A stretch of DNA of 52,587 bases from Anaerobiospirillum succiniciproducens DSM 6400 (GCF_000482845.1 NZ_AXWV01000028.1:1-52587), one strand, 5' to 3'; shown: positions 1 to 9,472, counted from the stretch's first letter. Notes: generated by a model from the letters alone, not told the origin. Numbers and translations are program-made.

Positions 1-448
1 AAAAATGCAAGGCCAAATTTTTCATTATTTGATCATAATTTGATCTCTGTCACTAGCATCTTCATTAAACCGTGATCCTTGGATCACACTTTAATATTAG
101 TTTTGATATATGAGTACATCTTTACGAAAGACTATTGCTCAAAAACTAGTCAAAGAAGTTGTAGACGAAATCCATGCTAGAAAGATTTAAGGTAAATTAG
201 ATTTTTAAAGAGCATCCCCAAGGCTAGCTCGGGTAAAATGGCATTAAAGCAAAAATGTGAACTAAAGCATCGTTGCCGTTTCGCCATAGTAAAATTTGAT
301 CAACTTCTAAATTTTTTAAGCACTGCCTTTATTTTTGTTGTATTCTGTTGCCCTGTAGTTAGCGACACCTTACTAAATACTCAGGTAGGCTAAAAACTTT
401 AGATGGCTATCTAATAGCTAGAATTGATCAACTGATGGAGAGCTAAAT
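1..448. other. Non-coding leader region upstream of the ZIP transporter
   Basis: No convincing gene is seen. A perfect 16-bp palindrome GTGATCCTTGGATCAC lies at 72-87, just ahead of a 26-codon ATG-to-TAA frame at 110-190 that has no clear ribosome binding site and no recognisable similarity. A GGAGAG ribosome binding site sits 7 bases before the transporter ATG at 449. The palindrome could be an operator for a gene lost or truncated here. Confidence 0.4.
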
Positions 449-1606
449 ATGTTGGGAAGCATTGTCGTAGCTGCACTATTTCCTGCCGCAGCAGCTGCTT
501 TAGTCATCTCACTTATTCCGCCACGTATCTTAGGCATCACAGGCAAGGCTTTAAGTCTTGTGGCCACAGGTCTTCTTTTGACTCTCTCTCTTACCCATCT
601 GTTACCTGAGGCCATTGAAGAGGGCTCTGATATCCACGATATCGGTCTTACTATCTTAGTTACCATTTTGGTATTAGTGGCCATCGAGATGTTCTTTAAC
701 TCAAATCATCACAGCCAAACTTGTCCTGTCTGTGCTGCCAATGAGCAGACTAAGACCTACGCAAAAGAGCATAATTTCCATCCAAATGACAAGGTTGATA
801 CCAACGCTAAGGACAAGTCAGTAGCTAACTCAATGATTACGAGCATCGTTAAGCCACTCAATGCAGCTAACGATACTCTGTCAAAATCAGCAGCTTTTGA
901 TGCTGCTCATAAGGCAAGCTGCTCCGATCCAAACTGCTCTTGCCACCATGAGCATGACCACGACCATCAGCATGCACCTGCTAGCGTATGCAGTTGCGGT
1001 CAGGTACACACTATCGATCCAGAGCATCCAGATAAGCGCTCAACTCTCCATCATCTAGGTCATTCACATGGCTTTGATCTTAGAGGTAGAGACTTTGTTG
1101 ATGCCACAAGACGTGCTGATGAAAACGCCGCTTTAGGCAAGGGATCAATTAAGGAAGGTCTGAGCAATGGCGGTGCGCCTATCTTAGCTGGCTCGCTATT
1201 CCACTCTATTTGCGATGGTATTGTGCTCGCCTCATCCTTCATGGTCGATTTTAATGTCGGCGTGGCTGTTACTGCAGCCATTATTGCTCACGAAATGCCA
1301 CAGCAGCTTAGCAACTATGTATTGATGCTTAACTTCGGCATGAGCCGCAAGCAAGGCTTTATTGTCAATCTAACTGCCATGTTAGGCTCGCTAATTGGCG
1401 CTATCGTTTTCTATAACATCTTAGATAAGGCAGAGAACATCTTGCCATTTGCCCTTGCGGTTGCTGGCGGTTCATTCATCTATGTAGCGCTCTCAGACAT
1501 CTTGCCTCGTATTAATCGACCAGATAACAAGCGCATGATGGCCATAAGCTACAGCTATCTAGTAATTGGCGCAGCCATTGCGATGATGCTAAGCCACCAT
1601 CACTAA
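449..1606 (+). CDS. ZIP-family divalent metal transporter with a His/Cys-rich cytoplasmic loop
   Basis: Predicted inner-membrane metal (zinc/iron type) transporter of the ZIP family, 385 residues. Three hydrophobic segments occupy about residues 1-82, including the TM2-like SLTHLLPEA. A long polar loop follows (about 84-245), then the metal-site helices: TM4-like H252-S-I-C-D256-G and TM5-like H281-E-M-P-Q-Q. The last helices end in HHH. The loop is unusually rich in metal ligands: CPVC at 92-95, CSDPNCSC at 158-165, a run alternating His with Asp/Glu at 166-175, CSC at 181-183 and an HxxGHSHG cluster near 202-208. Typical ZIP loops carry His runs; the added Cys pairs are less usual and could sense or buffer metal. 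GGAGAG lies before the ATG. Family assignment is firm; the metal is not determined. Confidence 0.85.
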   Translation: MLGSIVVAALFPAAAAALVISLIPPRILGITGKALSLVATGLLLTLSLTHLLPEAIEEGSDIHDIGLTILVTILVLVAIEMFFNSNHHSQTCPVCAANEQTKTYAKEHNFHPNDKVDTNAKDKSVANSMITSIVKPLNAANDTLSKSAAFDAAHKASCSDPNCSCHHEHDHDHQHAPASVCSCGQVHTIDPEHPDKRSTLHHLGHSHGFDLRGRDFVDATRRADENAALGKGSIKEGLSNGGAPILAGSLFHSICDGIVLASSFMVDFNVGVAVTAAIIAHEMPQQLSNYVLMLNFGMSRKQGFIVNLTAMLGSLIGAIVFYNILDKAENILPFALAVAGGSFIYVALSDILPRINRPDNKRMMAISYSYLVIGAAIAMMLSHHH

Positions 1607-1937
1607 AATCTAATGTATAAGAATACATTTACCGCGCAATGTACATGTAAGGCATAGTTTTATGCCTTGAGTAATAATGATTAGATACTCAAATGAATGA
1701 CTGGCGCAAAGGTTTAACTGTGTATAAGGTCATGGACTTTTTCTAAGCCTAACGGCTTTTAAATGCCATGTCCTTATAGTTGCCTAGATTCGCCTCTTAA
1801 TCATTGGCCTATCGTTGCTTAGATTCGCCTCTTAATCATTGGCCTATCTGTAATCTGATTGGGCAGGTTTAGAAATATTCTGTACAACTATCTAAGGTAC
1901 TACCAACTCATTCAATTTCATTTTGGGCGAGCAGACT
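1607..1937. other. Intergenic region with a two-copy tandem repeat
   Basis: Convergent gap between the transporter and the TnsB-like gene. It holds a weak hairpin at 1648-1667 (AAGGCAT/ATGCCTT, no T-run), a short stem at 1745-1758 and the 35-bp direct repeat listed separately. No gene is seen. Confidence 0.5.
1780..1849. repeat. 35-bp tandem repeat, 2 copies
   Basis: Units 1780-1814 and 1815-1849 differ at two positions; each contains GATTCGCCTCTTAATCATTG. The unit is not related in sequence to the other arrays in the window, but its length is similar. Confidence 0.9.
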
Positions 1938-3851
1938 TTAAATAGTATCACTGGTACTTTGCTGCAAGCTTAAGTCGATTTGTTTAAGATTTTCTATAGC
2001 GCATTCAGTCATCTTCTTAACGCGAACCATCAACTCTCTTCTTAGACGCTCTTGCTCAGATAAAGTTTGTCTCTTAGACTCAAATCTTAGTTTACTGAAA
2101 ATCTGAGCTTCATACATGCAAGTATTAGATAAGAAGAGACTTTCATCTGCTAGGCTACAGCGATAATACTTCAGCGGATGTTTTGTCGGATTTGGGTAGA
2201 TCCAAGCGTTAGACACATTACTATTATCAATCGCGATAACTGGATTGAGAGTTTCACTAGACATCAGGTCTCGGTCAAAAAGTCCATTTTTTTCAAACTC
2301 TTTGCATGTATACACAATATCTGAGCAATTGATCCCTTTTTTTGAAATAGAAGCTATTTGCTTTGACAGTAAGCTCAAATGTAAGGCCTCTTCATTCTCA
2401 CAGCCTCTAAGCTCGATGCTACTAGACGATACGGCCCACTTCCATAGAGTATTTGGATTGCTGAAAAGCGCAGGTGGGTATGTAGCAGGCGTATTTCTTA
2501 TTACTCTGTGGTTAATGATATCAATCACATATAAGACAATAGCTCTATAGTCTTGAAGTGTTAAGAATGCATTGTCTATGTTATCTTGCCTGTCAGCTTT
2601 CTTGCTACTGTTTGATGTAAATGACTGCTTTACAAAAAATGAGTCAAGTTCCTTTTGCACAAGAGAAAGCGTGCTCTCAACAGAACCATTCAACTCCGTG
2701 CTCTGCTGTAGTGTATTTGTAATAGCAACACTATACTTTCTTTGAAACTCTTCTATGTCTACACCATCTAGCTCAACATTGTTTAGACAAATAGTCTTTG
2801 GAAAACCAGATACATCCCACTCAAACGGCAGGTCAATGCCAAAAGACTCTTTAAAATACTTGTTCTTTTGGGCAATAGCGCAGTAAATAGCATCTGCAGC
2901 ACTGCTGTATTTAGCTTCCTCAAGGGACACACTAAAGCCTACTATCCTGCCCGAGAATCTATCAGTTACAAGATAAATAACAGGTCTACCAATACTTATA
3001 GGATTAGGCGCAAATGAAATAAGGCAGACATTATCTACAGCAGCCTCCAAATCGTATATTGCGCCAATACTATTTGCTACTGCCGACTCTGAGCTCATTT
3101 CATTATGCGATTTATCGTTTAAGAGGATCTCAGGAAATTGCTTAAGCTCTCGATCGTTATGAGTGGTTACCTTGTAGTAAAAGTTCCTAAACTGGCCAAA
3201 ACTAGGAAGCTCCTGAGAATCAGGATAAGCATCCTTATAGGCTTTTATAAGCTCAGGATATGCTTTTTCAAGCGAAATGTGATTCACGACTAGGACATAC
3301 TTTTTGATGATCATAGCCATTAAATCACGCAGAGCATCATTCATGATAGGAGATTGCCTAGCACCTTTGCGCCCTGGATTCTTAGTAAGAGTTCTTGGCC
3401 CTTTGCCTACAGAGCGGTAATCTGGTAACAATGCTCCTTTGCATTGCCCTCTTTGAAACCAACGTGCAATTAGCCTGTATATCTTGCGCTGAAGAACTTG
3501 GTCATCACCTGCAATAGATTTGATAGCCGCATTGCACTCTACTCTTGAGTACAAGATACTAGGATCAGACACAATAGGCTTTATTAGTTCGTAGCTTTCC
3601 TCCATTTTTGCATCATGCTTGGAGTTTACAACAAACCTAAGATCCTCATATGGATCATTCACTATTTCTGCATGACCAGAGTTAAGCTGATCCATTAATG
3701 TGGCTCTACTAACAAGATCAAATCTAATGCTAGATTTTGAGCTAGACATGTCATAGAGAGCTACATCATCAGGGGCAATAAAAAGCACTCTATAAGTACT
3801 TCCGTCCATTGACAAAACTGTATTCACATATAACTGTTGTCTAGACATCAT
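1938..3851 (-). CDS. TnsB/Mu-type integrase-core (DDE) protein with apparently altered catalytic residues
   Basis: A 637-residue protein resembling TnsB-type transposases. The N-terminal half has HTH-like DNA-binding segments (about 110-165, with IYRLIARWFQRGQCKGALLP). A retroviral-integrase-like core follows at about 260-400, with IGRPVIYLVTDRFSGRIVGF as the core strand pair. A beta-barrel/C-terminal region ends in a charged helix. In TnsB-type proteins the first catalytic Asp lies in a YQIDAT.ADVYLV block; the matching segment here is LEAAVDNVCL, placing Glu269 at that position. The second Asp (LADRGE) aligns with LNNVEL, giving Asn357. Glu392 (LNGSVE) is kept. The frame is intact. No tnsA, tnsC or tniQ partner is present. 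Either a domesticated, inactive derivative or a divergent family member whose catalytic residues I have misaligned. AAGGA precedes the start. Confidence 0.7.
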   Translation of the reverse strand: MMSRQQLYVNTVLSMDGSTYRVLFIAPDDVALYDMSSSKSSIRFDLVSRATLMDQLNSGHAEIVNDPYEDLRFVVNSKHDAKMEESYELIKPIVSDPSILYSRVECNAAIKSIAGDDQVLQRKIYRLIARWFQRGQCKGALLPDYRSVGKGPRTLTKNPGRKGARQSPIMNDALRDLMAMIIKKYVLVVNHISLEKAYPELIKAYKDAYPDSQELPSFGQFRNFYYKVTTHNDRELKQFPEILLNDKSHNEMSSESAVANSIGAIYDLEAAVDNVCLISFAPNPISIGRPVIYLVTDRFSGRIVGFSVSLEEAKYSSAADAIYCAIAQKNKYFKESFGIDLPFEWDVSGFPKTICLNNVELDGVDIEEFQRKYSVAITNTLQQSTELNGSVESTLSLVQKELDSFFVKQSFTSNSSKKADRQDNIDNAFLTLQDYRAIVLYVIDIINHRVIRNTPATYPPALFSNPNTLWKWAVSSSSIELRGCENEEALHLSLLSKQIASISKKGINCSDIVYTCKEFEKNGLFDRDLMSSETLNPVIAIDNSNVSNAWIYPNPTKHPLKYYRCSLADESLFLSNTCMYEAQIFSKLRFESKRQTLSEQERLRRELMVRVKKMTECAIENLKQIDLSLQQSTSDTI

Positions 3852-4037
3852 CTAAGTCCTTAAGATAACCATCCAGAAAAAAAACTTGGCTCAACTAGCT
3901 CATTAAGTCGTTTCTTGTAGCAAAACAACGTGTTGATTTTGCTAGCTCTTATGATAAGCAAAAAGACTTATAAGCTTTAACTTATATGATAGAAACCTGA
4001 ACAGCATCAAATATAAACTCTGATGGCATGCTCAACA

Positions 4038-4085
4038 AACTAAAAAGGCCCCGATCAAAGTTAATGATCGGGGCCTTTTTAGTTG
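4038..4085 (-). terminator. Strong intrinsic terminator of fumarase
   Basis: Stem of about 19 bp built on AAAAAGGCCCCGATCA and its complement with a 7-8 base loop, flanked by A and T runs so it can act in both directions. It lies 57 bases beyond the fumarase stop codon. Confidence 0.92.
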
Positions 4086-4141
4086 AGCAGGATACGGCAT
4101 CAAAAGATGCCGCACCTTACTTAATAGCTTATGCGCTTAGA

Positions 4142-5665
4142 TTAAACGTACTTGAAGTCAAGCTCTTTAATCTTCTGTGACCAAACCTGTGGGCCAACAG
4201 CGTGGATGTTGTTACCCTCAGCGTCAACAGCTACGGTTACAGGCATATCTTCTACCTTGAACTCGTAGATAGCTTCCATGCCGAGATCTTCGAATGCTAA
4301 TACCTTAGCAGACTTAATAGCCTTGGAAACTAAGTAAGCAGCGCCACCAACAGCCATCAGGTAAGCAGCCTTGTGCTTCTTAATGGACTCAACTGCAGCA
4401 GGGCCGCGCTCGGACTTACCGATCATGCCAAAGAGGCCGGTCTCGGAGAGCATGGTCTCAACGAACTTGTCCATACGAGTTGAAGTGGTTGGGCCAGCTG
4501 GGCCTACAACCTCATCGCCTACAGCTGGAACTGGGCCAACGTAGTAAATGAACTTACCCTTGAAATCAACGCCATCAGGTAAAGGCTCACCCTTAGCAAT
4601 CATGTCGCAAATACGCTTGTGGGCAGCGTCACGACCAGTGAGGATGGTGCCTGATAATAACAGGGTGTCACCCATCTTCCAGGTAGCAACCTCTTCCTTA
4701 GTTAAGGTGTCGAGATTTACCTTCTTAACATTATCGTTACCGCCGAGCTCAATCTCTGGGTAGTCGTCTAATGATGGAGGAGTGAAGGTAGCTGGACCTG
4801 AACCGTCTAAGGTGAAGTCGATGTGACGGGTAGCAGCACAGTTAGGGATGATGGTGGTTGCCTTTGACACAGCGTGGCAAGGATAGGTCTTTACCTTAAC
4901 GTCTAATACTGTGGTAAGACCGCCTAAGCCCTGAGCACCGATACCGAGCTTGTTGATCTTCTCATAAAGCTCAAGACGGAGCTCTTCATCAGCATTCTGT
5001 GGGCCGCGCTTGATGAGGTCCTGAATGTCGATGTGCTCGTTTAAAGCTTCCTTAGCAAGCAGAGCAGACTTTTCTGGAGTACCGCCAACGCCAACGCCTA
5101 AAATACCTGGTGGGCACCAGCCAGCACCCATCTTAGGGATTTCGCCAAGAATCCAGTCAACGATAGAGTCAGATGGGTTGAGCATCTTCATGTGGGTCTT
5201 GTTCTCAGAACCACCGCCCTTAGCAGCGATAGAAACGGTAACCTTATCACCCTTTACCATTTCAATGTGAACAACAGCAGGAGCATTGTCCTTGGTGTTT
5301 AAACGCTTGCCTACTGGGTCAGCGAGAACAGACTTACGAAGAGGGTTGGTCTCTGAGCAGTATGCACGACGGGTACCCTCATCAACCATCTCCTGAACGG
5401 TCATGTCGCCCTCGAACTGAACGTTCATACCGATCTTAACGAAGCAGGTTACGGCACCAGTGTCCTGACATAATGGACGATGGCCAATTGCACACATCTT
5501 GGAATTCTTTAAGATCTGAGCGATAGCAGCCTTAGCAGATGGGTTCTGCTCAATGTCATAGGCGTGCTTCATGGCCTCAAGGAAGTCATGAGGATGGTAG
5601 TAGGAAATGAACTGCAATGCCTCATAAATGGAGTCAATGAAGTCCTGATTCTTAATTAATGTCAT
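4142..5665 (-). CDS. fumA: Class I (iron-sulfur) fumarate hydratase
   Basis: Interconverts fumarate and L-malate using a [4Fe-4S] cluster; in anaerobes it works in the reductive branch towards succinate. About 507 residues. Fumarase A/B hallmarks are visible: HRPLCQDTGAVTCF near the N-terminus (cluster Cys), GGGSENKTHMKMLNPSD, GAGWCPPGILGVGVGGTPEKS, CAATRHIDFTLDGSGPA, and a C-terminal beta domain with GPAGPTTSTRMDKF. Start choice: two in-frame ATGs exist at 5674 and 5665. GGAAAAGG abuts the first but is 9 bases from the second, so 5665 is preferred. The gene stands alone with a strong terminator. E. coli paralogues cannot be told apart from sequence alone; an L(+)-tartrate dehydratase-like activity is possible but unlikely. 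Confidence 0.93.
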   Translation of the reverse strand: MTLIKNQDFIDSIYEALQFISYYHPHDFLEAMKHAYDIEQNPSAKAAIAQILKNSKMCAIGHRPLCQDTGAVTCFVKIGMNVQFEGDMTVQEMVDEGTRRAYCSETNPLRKSVLADPVGKRLNTKDNAPAVVHIEMVKGDKVTVSIAAKGGGSENKTHMKMLNPSDSIVDWILGEIPKMGAGWCPPGILGVGVGGTPEKSALLAKEALNEHIDIQDLIKRGPQNADEELRLELYEKINKLGIGAQGLGGLTTVLDVKVKTYPCHAVSKATTIIPNCAATRHIDFTLDGSGPATFTPPSLDDYPEIELGGNDNVKKVNLDTLTKEEVATWKMGDTLLLSGTILTGRDAAHKRICDMIAKGEPLPDGVDFKGKFIYYVGPVPAVGDEVVGPAGPTTSTRMDKFVETMLSETGLFGMIGKSERGPAAVESIKKHKAAYLMAVGGAAYLVSKAIKSAKVLAFEDLGMEAIYEFKVEDMPVTVAVDAEGNNIHAVGPQVWSQKIKELDFKYV

Positions 5666-5674
5666 GCCGGGCAT

Positions 5675-7074
5675 CCTTTTCCATTTTTAAACTTCGGAGG
5701 TGTATCTCCTAGGAGACAATTAGTCGTCTTAAGCCTAATACAGCAAATTAACTGCCCAAAAGACAGATAGCTTAATGACTGATGCTGCCTAATTGCCTAA
5801 CTCATGATTATACTCGCAAGTAAAAAAGTAAAGCATCAATTATGAATTGTGACTGTGAAGTCACTAAAGCATTTCATATAGTTTTCTTTAACTTGCCAAG
5901 ATACAACCACATACCAATAGCCAAAGTCACTGCTCCAAGTTGTTAAAGTATCTGCTCAAATCCCGTCAGCACAAGCTTTGTACGCTTATATCTAATGCTA
6001 TGAAGGTACTTGAAAGTACCCTTATCTGTACCTAACTTAGCTATGAGACGGTACTTTCATCACCTTATAGATTTACCCACAAAACTGCACCAAAAACAGC
6101 ACTTGATGCAAAAATTGCAATCACTCTATTCCATACACATCATTAATTGCACTACTCACTGCAATTTTTGCAAAAGTTGGTTACTGCAGATACTCCCTGC
6201 TGATGTCACTTAACTACGATTTGGTAGCCTCAGAGCGATTACACTCATCATTTTTTGAAATTTTTCACCATAATTGGTACAAAAACAGTCACTTTAGAAT
6301 GAAAGATTAAGAAACTTTGTCAAATCTCTTACCTTTCTTGATGTACAAGTACCTGACAGATTAGCGCGATTTTACGTATAGCACTTGCTTTTTGCGATCG
6401 TAAAAGTAAAGCGTTTTGGCAAAATCATAAACCCTACCTCAAGCAGCTCTATCCCAAATATCTAGGCTTTAAGCTTTTGCAAAGTTTGCATAGCTGCTTG
6501 TCTTATGTGTAAGAGCCAAGTTGCATGGCACACCAATTGCACTTTGCCCTGATATGAGTCATTGCAACGTCTTTTTCCGACGTGCGCCTCGTTTTGCAAG
6601 CTTTATTCAACTTTATGTAGTCCAAAATGCCTTACAATACGTGGTGCAAAATGGCTGATGAGTCTCATCAGTTCGCTCAGGAAGAGAAAAAAATAACTAT
6701 CTGTCGACATAAGAGCGTTTTAGGATGGTGCAAATCCTGACTAGTTATCCGCACTCTTATGCTTTTTACAGTGTTTTGTTGCATAATTAGACAAGTGTAT
6801 GAGTAGTGTAGGTTTACACACAAGATAAGAGCTTAATTCTTGGTTCTAAATCGTTTTGTCCCAAGATTGCCAATGCTTTGTTTGAACCACCTCTAGATGA
6901 TGCACTTTGCAACTCATACAGTTTAGATAAATTAAGGATGCACTAAGTGGCATGTGACAGCCTTAGCATAAGACAATAATCTCTATTGAGCTTAGGCTAA
7001 AGTAAGGGCTATCATCACTTACTTTTGTAAGACCACACTTGCATCTAATAGCAATAGTAATAAGGGCTCTCAGT
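5675..7074. other. 1.4-kb intergenic region without recognisable genes
   Basis: AT-rich gap between divergent genes. Near the fumarase start lies GGAG/CTCC (5696-5709). Inverted motifs containing GGTACTT occur at 6005-6057. The region 6655-6761 shows nested and crossing complementary segments listed separately. No open frame here has protein-like composition. Confidence 0.5.
6655..6761 (+). ncRNA. Candidate structured RNA with possible pseudoknot
   Basis: A perfect 8-bp inverted repeat CTGATGAG/CTCATCAG occupies 6655-6671. It is followed by ATAACTA (6693-6699) complementary to TAGTTAT (6742-6748) and CATAAGAG (6708-6715) complementary to CTCTTATG (6754-6761). The two pairings cross, as in an H-type pseudoknot, and a hairpin AGGAT/ATCCT (6722-6738) sits inside. 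It lies about 310 bases upstream of the next gene and I do not recognise the motif. This is complementarity read by eye, not a folded model. Confidence 0.25.
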
Positions 7075-7842
7075 ATGCTAGTAACGATCGCTGTGATTAT
7101 CATCGTGCTTGCTACGTTCATGCTTATCATTTACAACATGTATTCTGATTACATGACCAAGCGCGAAGAAGACATGCGTATTATCTACACACGCTGCCGC
7201 AATATCGTCACCGAGACTGAAGAATTACTCATCAATCAGAACCAGTTGCCATACTCAAAGACTATCGTTCTGATTATGCGTAACCGTATTCTTACAGCTT
7301 TAAAACATCTCAAGGGTGACCCTACCGCACGTGGTATCGAAGACCGCATTGCTGAGCAGACCAACCTCATCAACGATATTCAGAAGAACTATCGTGAGGA
7401 TCTGGCCTTTAGAACCCCAGAGAACGACAACATCGCTGTTTTACAGTTACGTACCATTCGTCGTTTAAGAAAGATTATTCAGTCAGAGTTACGTTCAGGT
7501 ACTCCTGTTGACGTAAACCTCTGCCAAAAAGAAGACCGTCGTCTTAAGCTCTTAGTCTTAAAGATCAACATCTCTTCTTTAATTCAGAACGTTACCATCA
7601 TGAGAGAGGCTCATCAGGTCGGTTCATGCCGTACCCTGATTACCAAGGGCCTTGATGTTATCCGCCGCTCTGGCATCAAGGATAACTGGCTCATGGATAA
7701 GTCTGATGTCTTAACCAATATGCTTCACGACCTTGAAAATCAGGTTCGTGAAAAGAGCAAGGAAGAAGTCGAGCGCGTCAACGAGAAGTCCGAGACTGAT
7801 GCAGAGCTTGACGAGATTTTCGGAGACAAGAAGAAGTGGTAA
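7075..7842 (+). CDS. Conserved membrane-anchored coiled-coil protein of unknown function
   Basis: Protein of 255 residues with one N-terminal membrane helix (MLVTIAVIIIVLATFMLIIY) and a long charged helical cytoplasmic region. It ends in an acidic segment and a basic-aromatic tail, DEIFGDKKKW. The architecture, the EETEELL-like segment after the helix and the KKKW tail match a family I know from Vibrio and Aeromonas, often labelled DNA repair protein without experimental support; I would not carry over that function. A longer frame opens at a TTG at 7039, but the ATG at 7075 has AAGGG 8 bases upstream and is the likely start. Followed by a good terminator, so monocistronic. Confidence 0.75.
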   Translation: MLVTIAVIIIVLATFMLIIYNMYSDYMTKREEDMRIIYTRCRNIVTETEELLINQNQLPYSKTIVLIMRNRILTALKHLKGDPTARGIEDRIAEQTNLINDIQKNYREDLAFRTPENDNIAVLQLRTIRRLRKIIQSELRSGTPVDVNLCQKEDRRLKLLVLKINISSLIQNVTIMREAHQVGSCRTLITKGLDVIRRSGIKDNWLMDKSDVLTNMLHDLENQVREKSKEEVERVNEKSETDAELDEIFGDKKKW

Positions 7843-7867
7843 TAACCGCCACTCTCTGAGCCCAAAC

Positions 7868-7896
7868 AATGCCCTCTTTTGAGGGCATTTTCATTT
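7868..7896 (+). terminator. Intrinsic terminator
   Basis: ATGCCCTC-TTTT-GAGGGCAT followed by TTTCATTT, 26 bases after the stop codon at 7842. Confidence 0.9.
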
Positions 7897-8023
7897 GTGC
7901 TAACAGTAGCTATCGAATAACAGCGTTTCTTATAAAGCTTTCATAGAAAATAACTGATAGTGGGGCGTTGTTTGGCTATTTACATTAAGATATGGCAGTC
8001 ACCCCAACGATTAGGCGCATACA

Positions 8024-9472
8024 ATGGCTTCCAACATCAAAAAAACCTCACCTAGCTCAATTAGCGTCAAGCTTCAACATCTTGGTTTATTACAAGGTCT
8101 AATGGATGCTGATAATCTCAGCTCAATTGTAAACTCTATGATTGGCAAGGATGGACCTAATGTTCATATTCAGTCTGGTCATTTAACTGAGTTATTAATT
8201 CTCAGATACTTAAATACTGATATGACAGGCGGATTTAACAGCATTGAGGAATTTGCTAGGAAGCTACCAGCTAACCTGTTTGCCTTATCGAATACATGTG
8301 TAGACAATCCTTACTTACATGCAAATAGGTATTCTGTAGCTGACATTTTTGACCGTATTGCTGCCTATGGCCCTAAAAGGTTCTCAACAGAGATATTATC
8401 TGCACTAATCAAAGCTGACAGCACTATAGTTAATCGCCCACACGCTACATCAAACACTAGCATTGAGACTATTGATACAGCAGATCTGCCTTATCAAGCA
8501 GCACTCAATGCGAACAATAATGACAATACAAGGTTTCTGAAGTTTTTTGCAGAAGGCGAGCTAGACTATCTGAAACAACCATACTCAAACATAAAAACTC
8601 TTGTTGCAGAAACGGTATTGGCTGATGCCAAAACTGTTAAAGCATGTCACGATTGTGGTATCGAGTTAGTTGCAAGGCTCAATGACACTAAAGTAATGAA
8701 GGACTTTGAGAAAGTTCAATCAGGTCTTACACATCTTTCTTCAGTACAAGTACCTTCTCACTCATGGGTCAAGAAAGGTACACCACATAGATCCATGGGT
8801 TATGCTTGGTTAGGAAAACAAGAGCTTATTGCAGAAGATGGGAAGTCTGTTGCCGTGCTCAAAATCATCTTCACGCAAGAAAGTCTGCGTCAGTTCAAGA
8901 CAGAATCAATTAGGCGCTCAGCTGAAAAAGAGCTCAAAGAAATCGAGCGCAAGCTTGTAAAGCTCGTTAAAGTACCACGCTCGTGCAAAGCCGATGCTCA
9001 GCACGACTTTGAGAACATTGCAAAGGATCTCAAATATGTGACCTTATCAGAGATAGAGTATGAAGATGTTATGGGATATGCGACTGCTGGTAGACCAAAA
9101 CCTAACGCTAAAAAGATCTTAACAGGCGTAAAAGTACATGCTAAAGCAACAATCAACGAAGATAGTGTCAATGCAGCTATTGAGCATGAGCTGTATTACG
9201 TTTTAGCGACAACTAATGTTGATACGAAGCAAACTCAAGAAAATGCCATTAGTCTTTACAAAACCTATAACTACGAGTCTGATAACGTGTATCAGTGGAT
9301 AGATATCAAGGCTAAAGGTAAGTTATATGATTCTATCTTTTTTCGCTCTGAAAGTAGGACAAGAGCATTTTTAGCACTTGAAGCAATAGCACAGTACTAT
9401 GCAAGGAAACTAATTATCTTTGTCGAACGTGCGCTTAATGAGAATGCATTATCTATGCATGAGGCCAAGTAA
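8024..9472 (+). CDS. IS1634-type (DUF4277/DDE) transposase, degenerate core
   Basis: A 482-residue protein with the layout of IS1634-family transposases. The N-terminal block LQHLGLLQGLMDADNL...HLTELLILRYL matches the DUF4277 start. A DDE core follows, with LVAETVLADAKTVKACHDCGIELVARL at 193-219, where family members usually read VADSALY. The C-terminal block RTRAFLALEAIAQYYARKLI resembles the family tail. The second catalytic Asp appears replaced by Glu196. The first may be Asp151 in TIDTADLPY, but only 45 residues separate them, and the usual SKDHRPDL block between them is not visible. I see no terminal inverted repeats or target duplication in the 130 bases upstream or 150 bases downstream. 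Probably an inactive or diverged copy that has kept an open frame. Confidence 0.65.
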   Translation: MASNIKKTSPSSISVKLQHLGLLQGLMDADNLSSIVNSMIGKDGPNVHIQSGHLTELLILRYLNTDMTGGFNSIEEFARKLPANLFALSNTCVDNPYLHANRYSVADIFDRIAAYGPKRFSTEILSALIKADSTIVNRPHATSNTSIETIDTADLPYQAALNANNNDNTRFLKFFAEGELDYLKQPYSNIKTLVAETVLADAKTVKACHDCGIELVARLNDTKVMKDFEKVQSGLTHLSSVQVPSHSWVKKGTPHRSMGYAWLGKQELIAEDGKSVAVLKIIFTQESLRQFKTESIRRSAEKELKEIERKLVKLVKVPRSCKADAQHDFENIAKDLKYVTLSEIEYEDVMGYATAGRPKPNAKKILTGVKVHAKATINEDSVNAAIEHELYYVLATTNVDTKQTQENAISLYKTYNYESDNVYQWIDIKAKGKLYDSIFFRSESRTRAFLALEAIAQYYARKLIIFVERALNENALSMHEAK

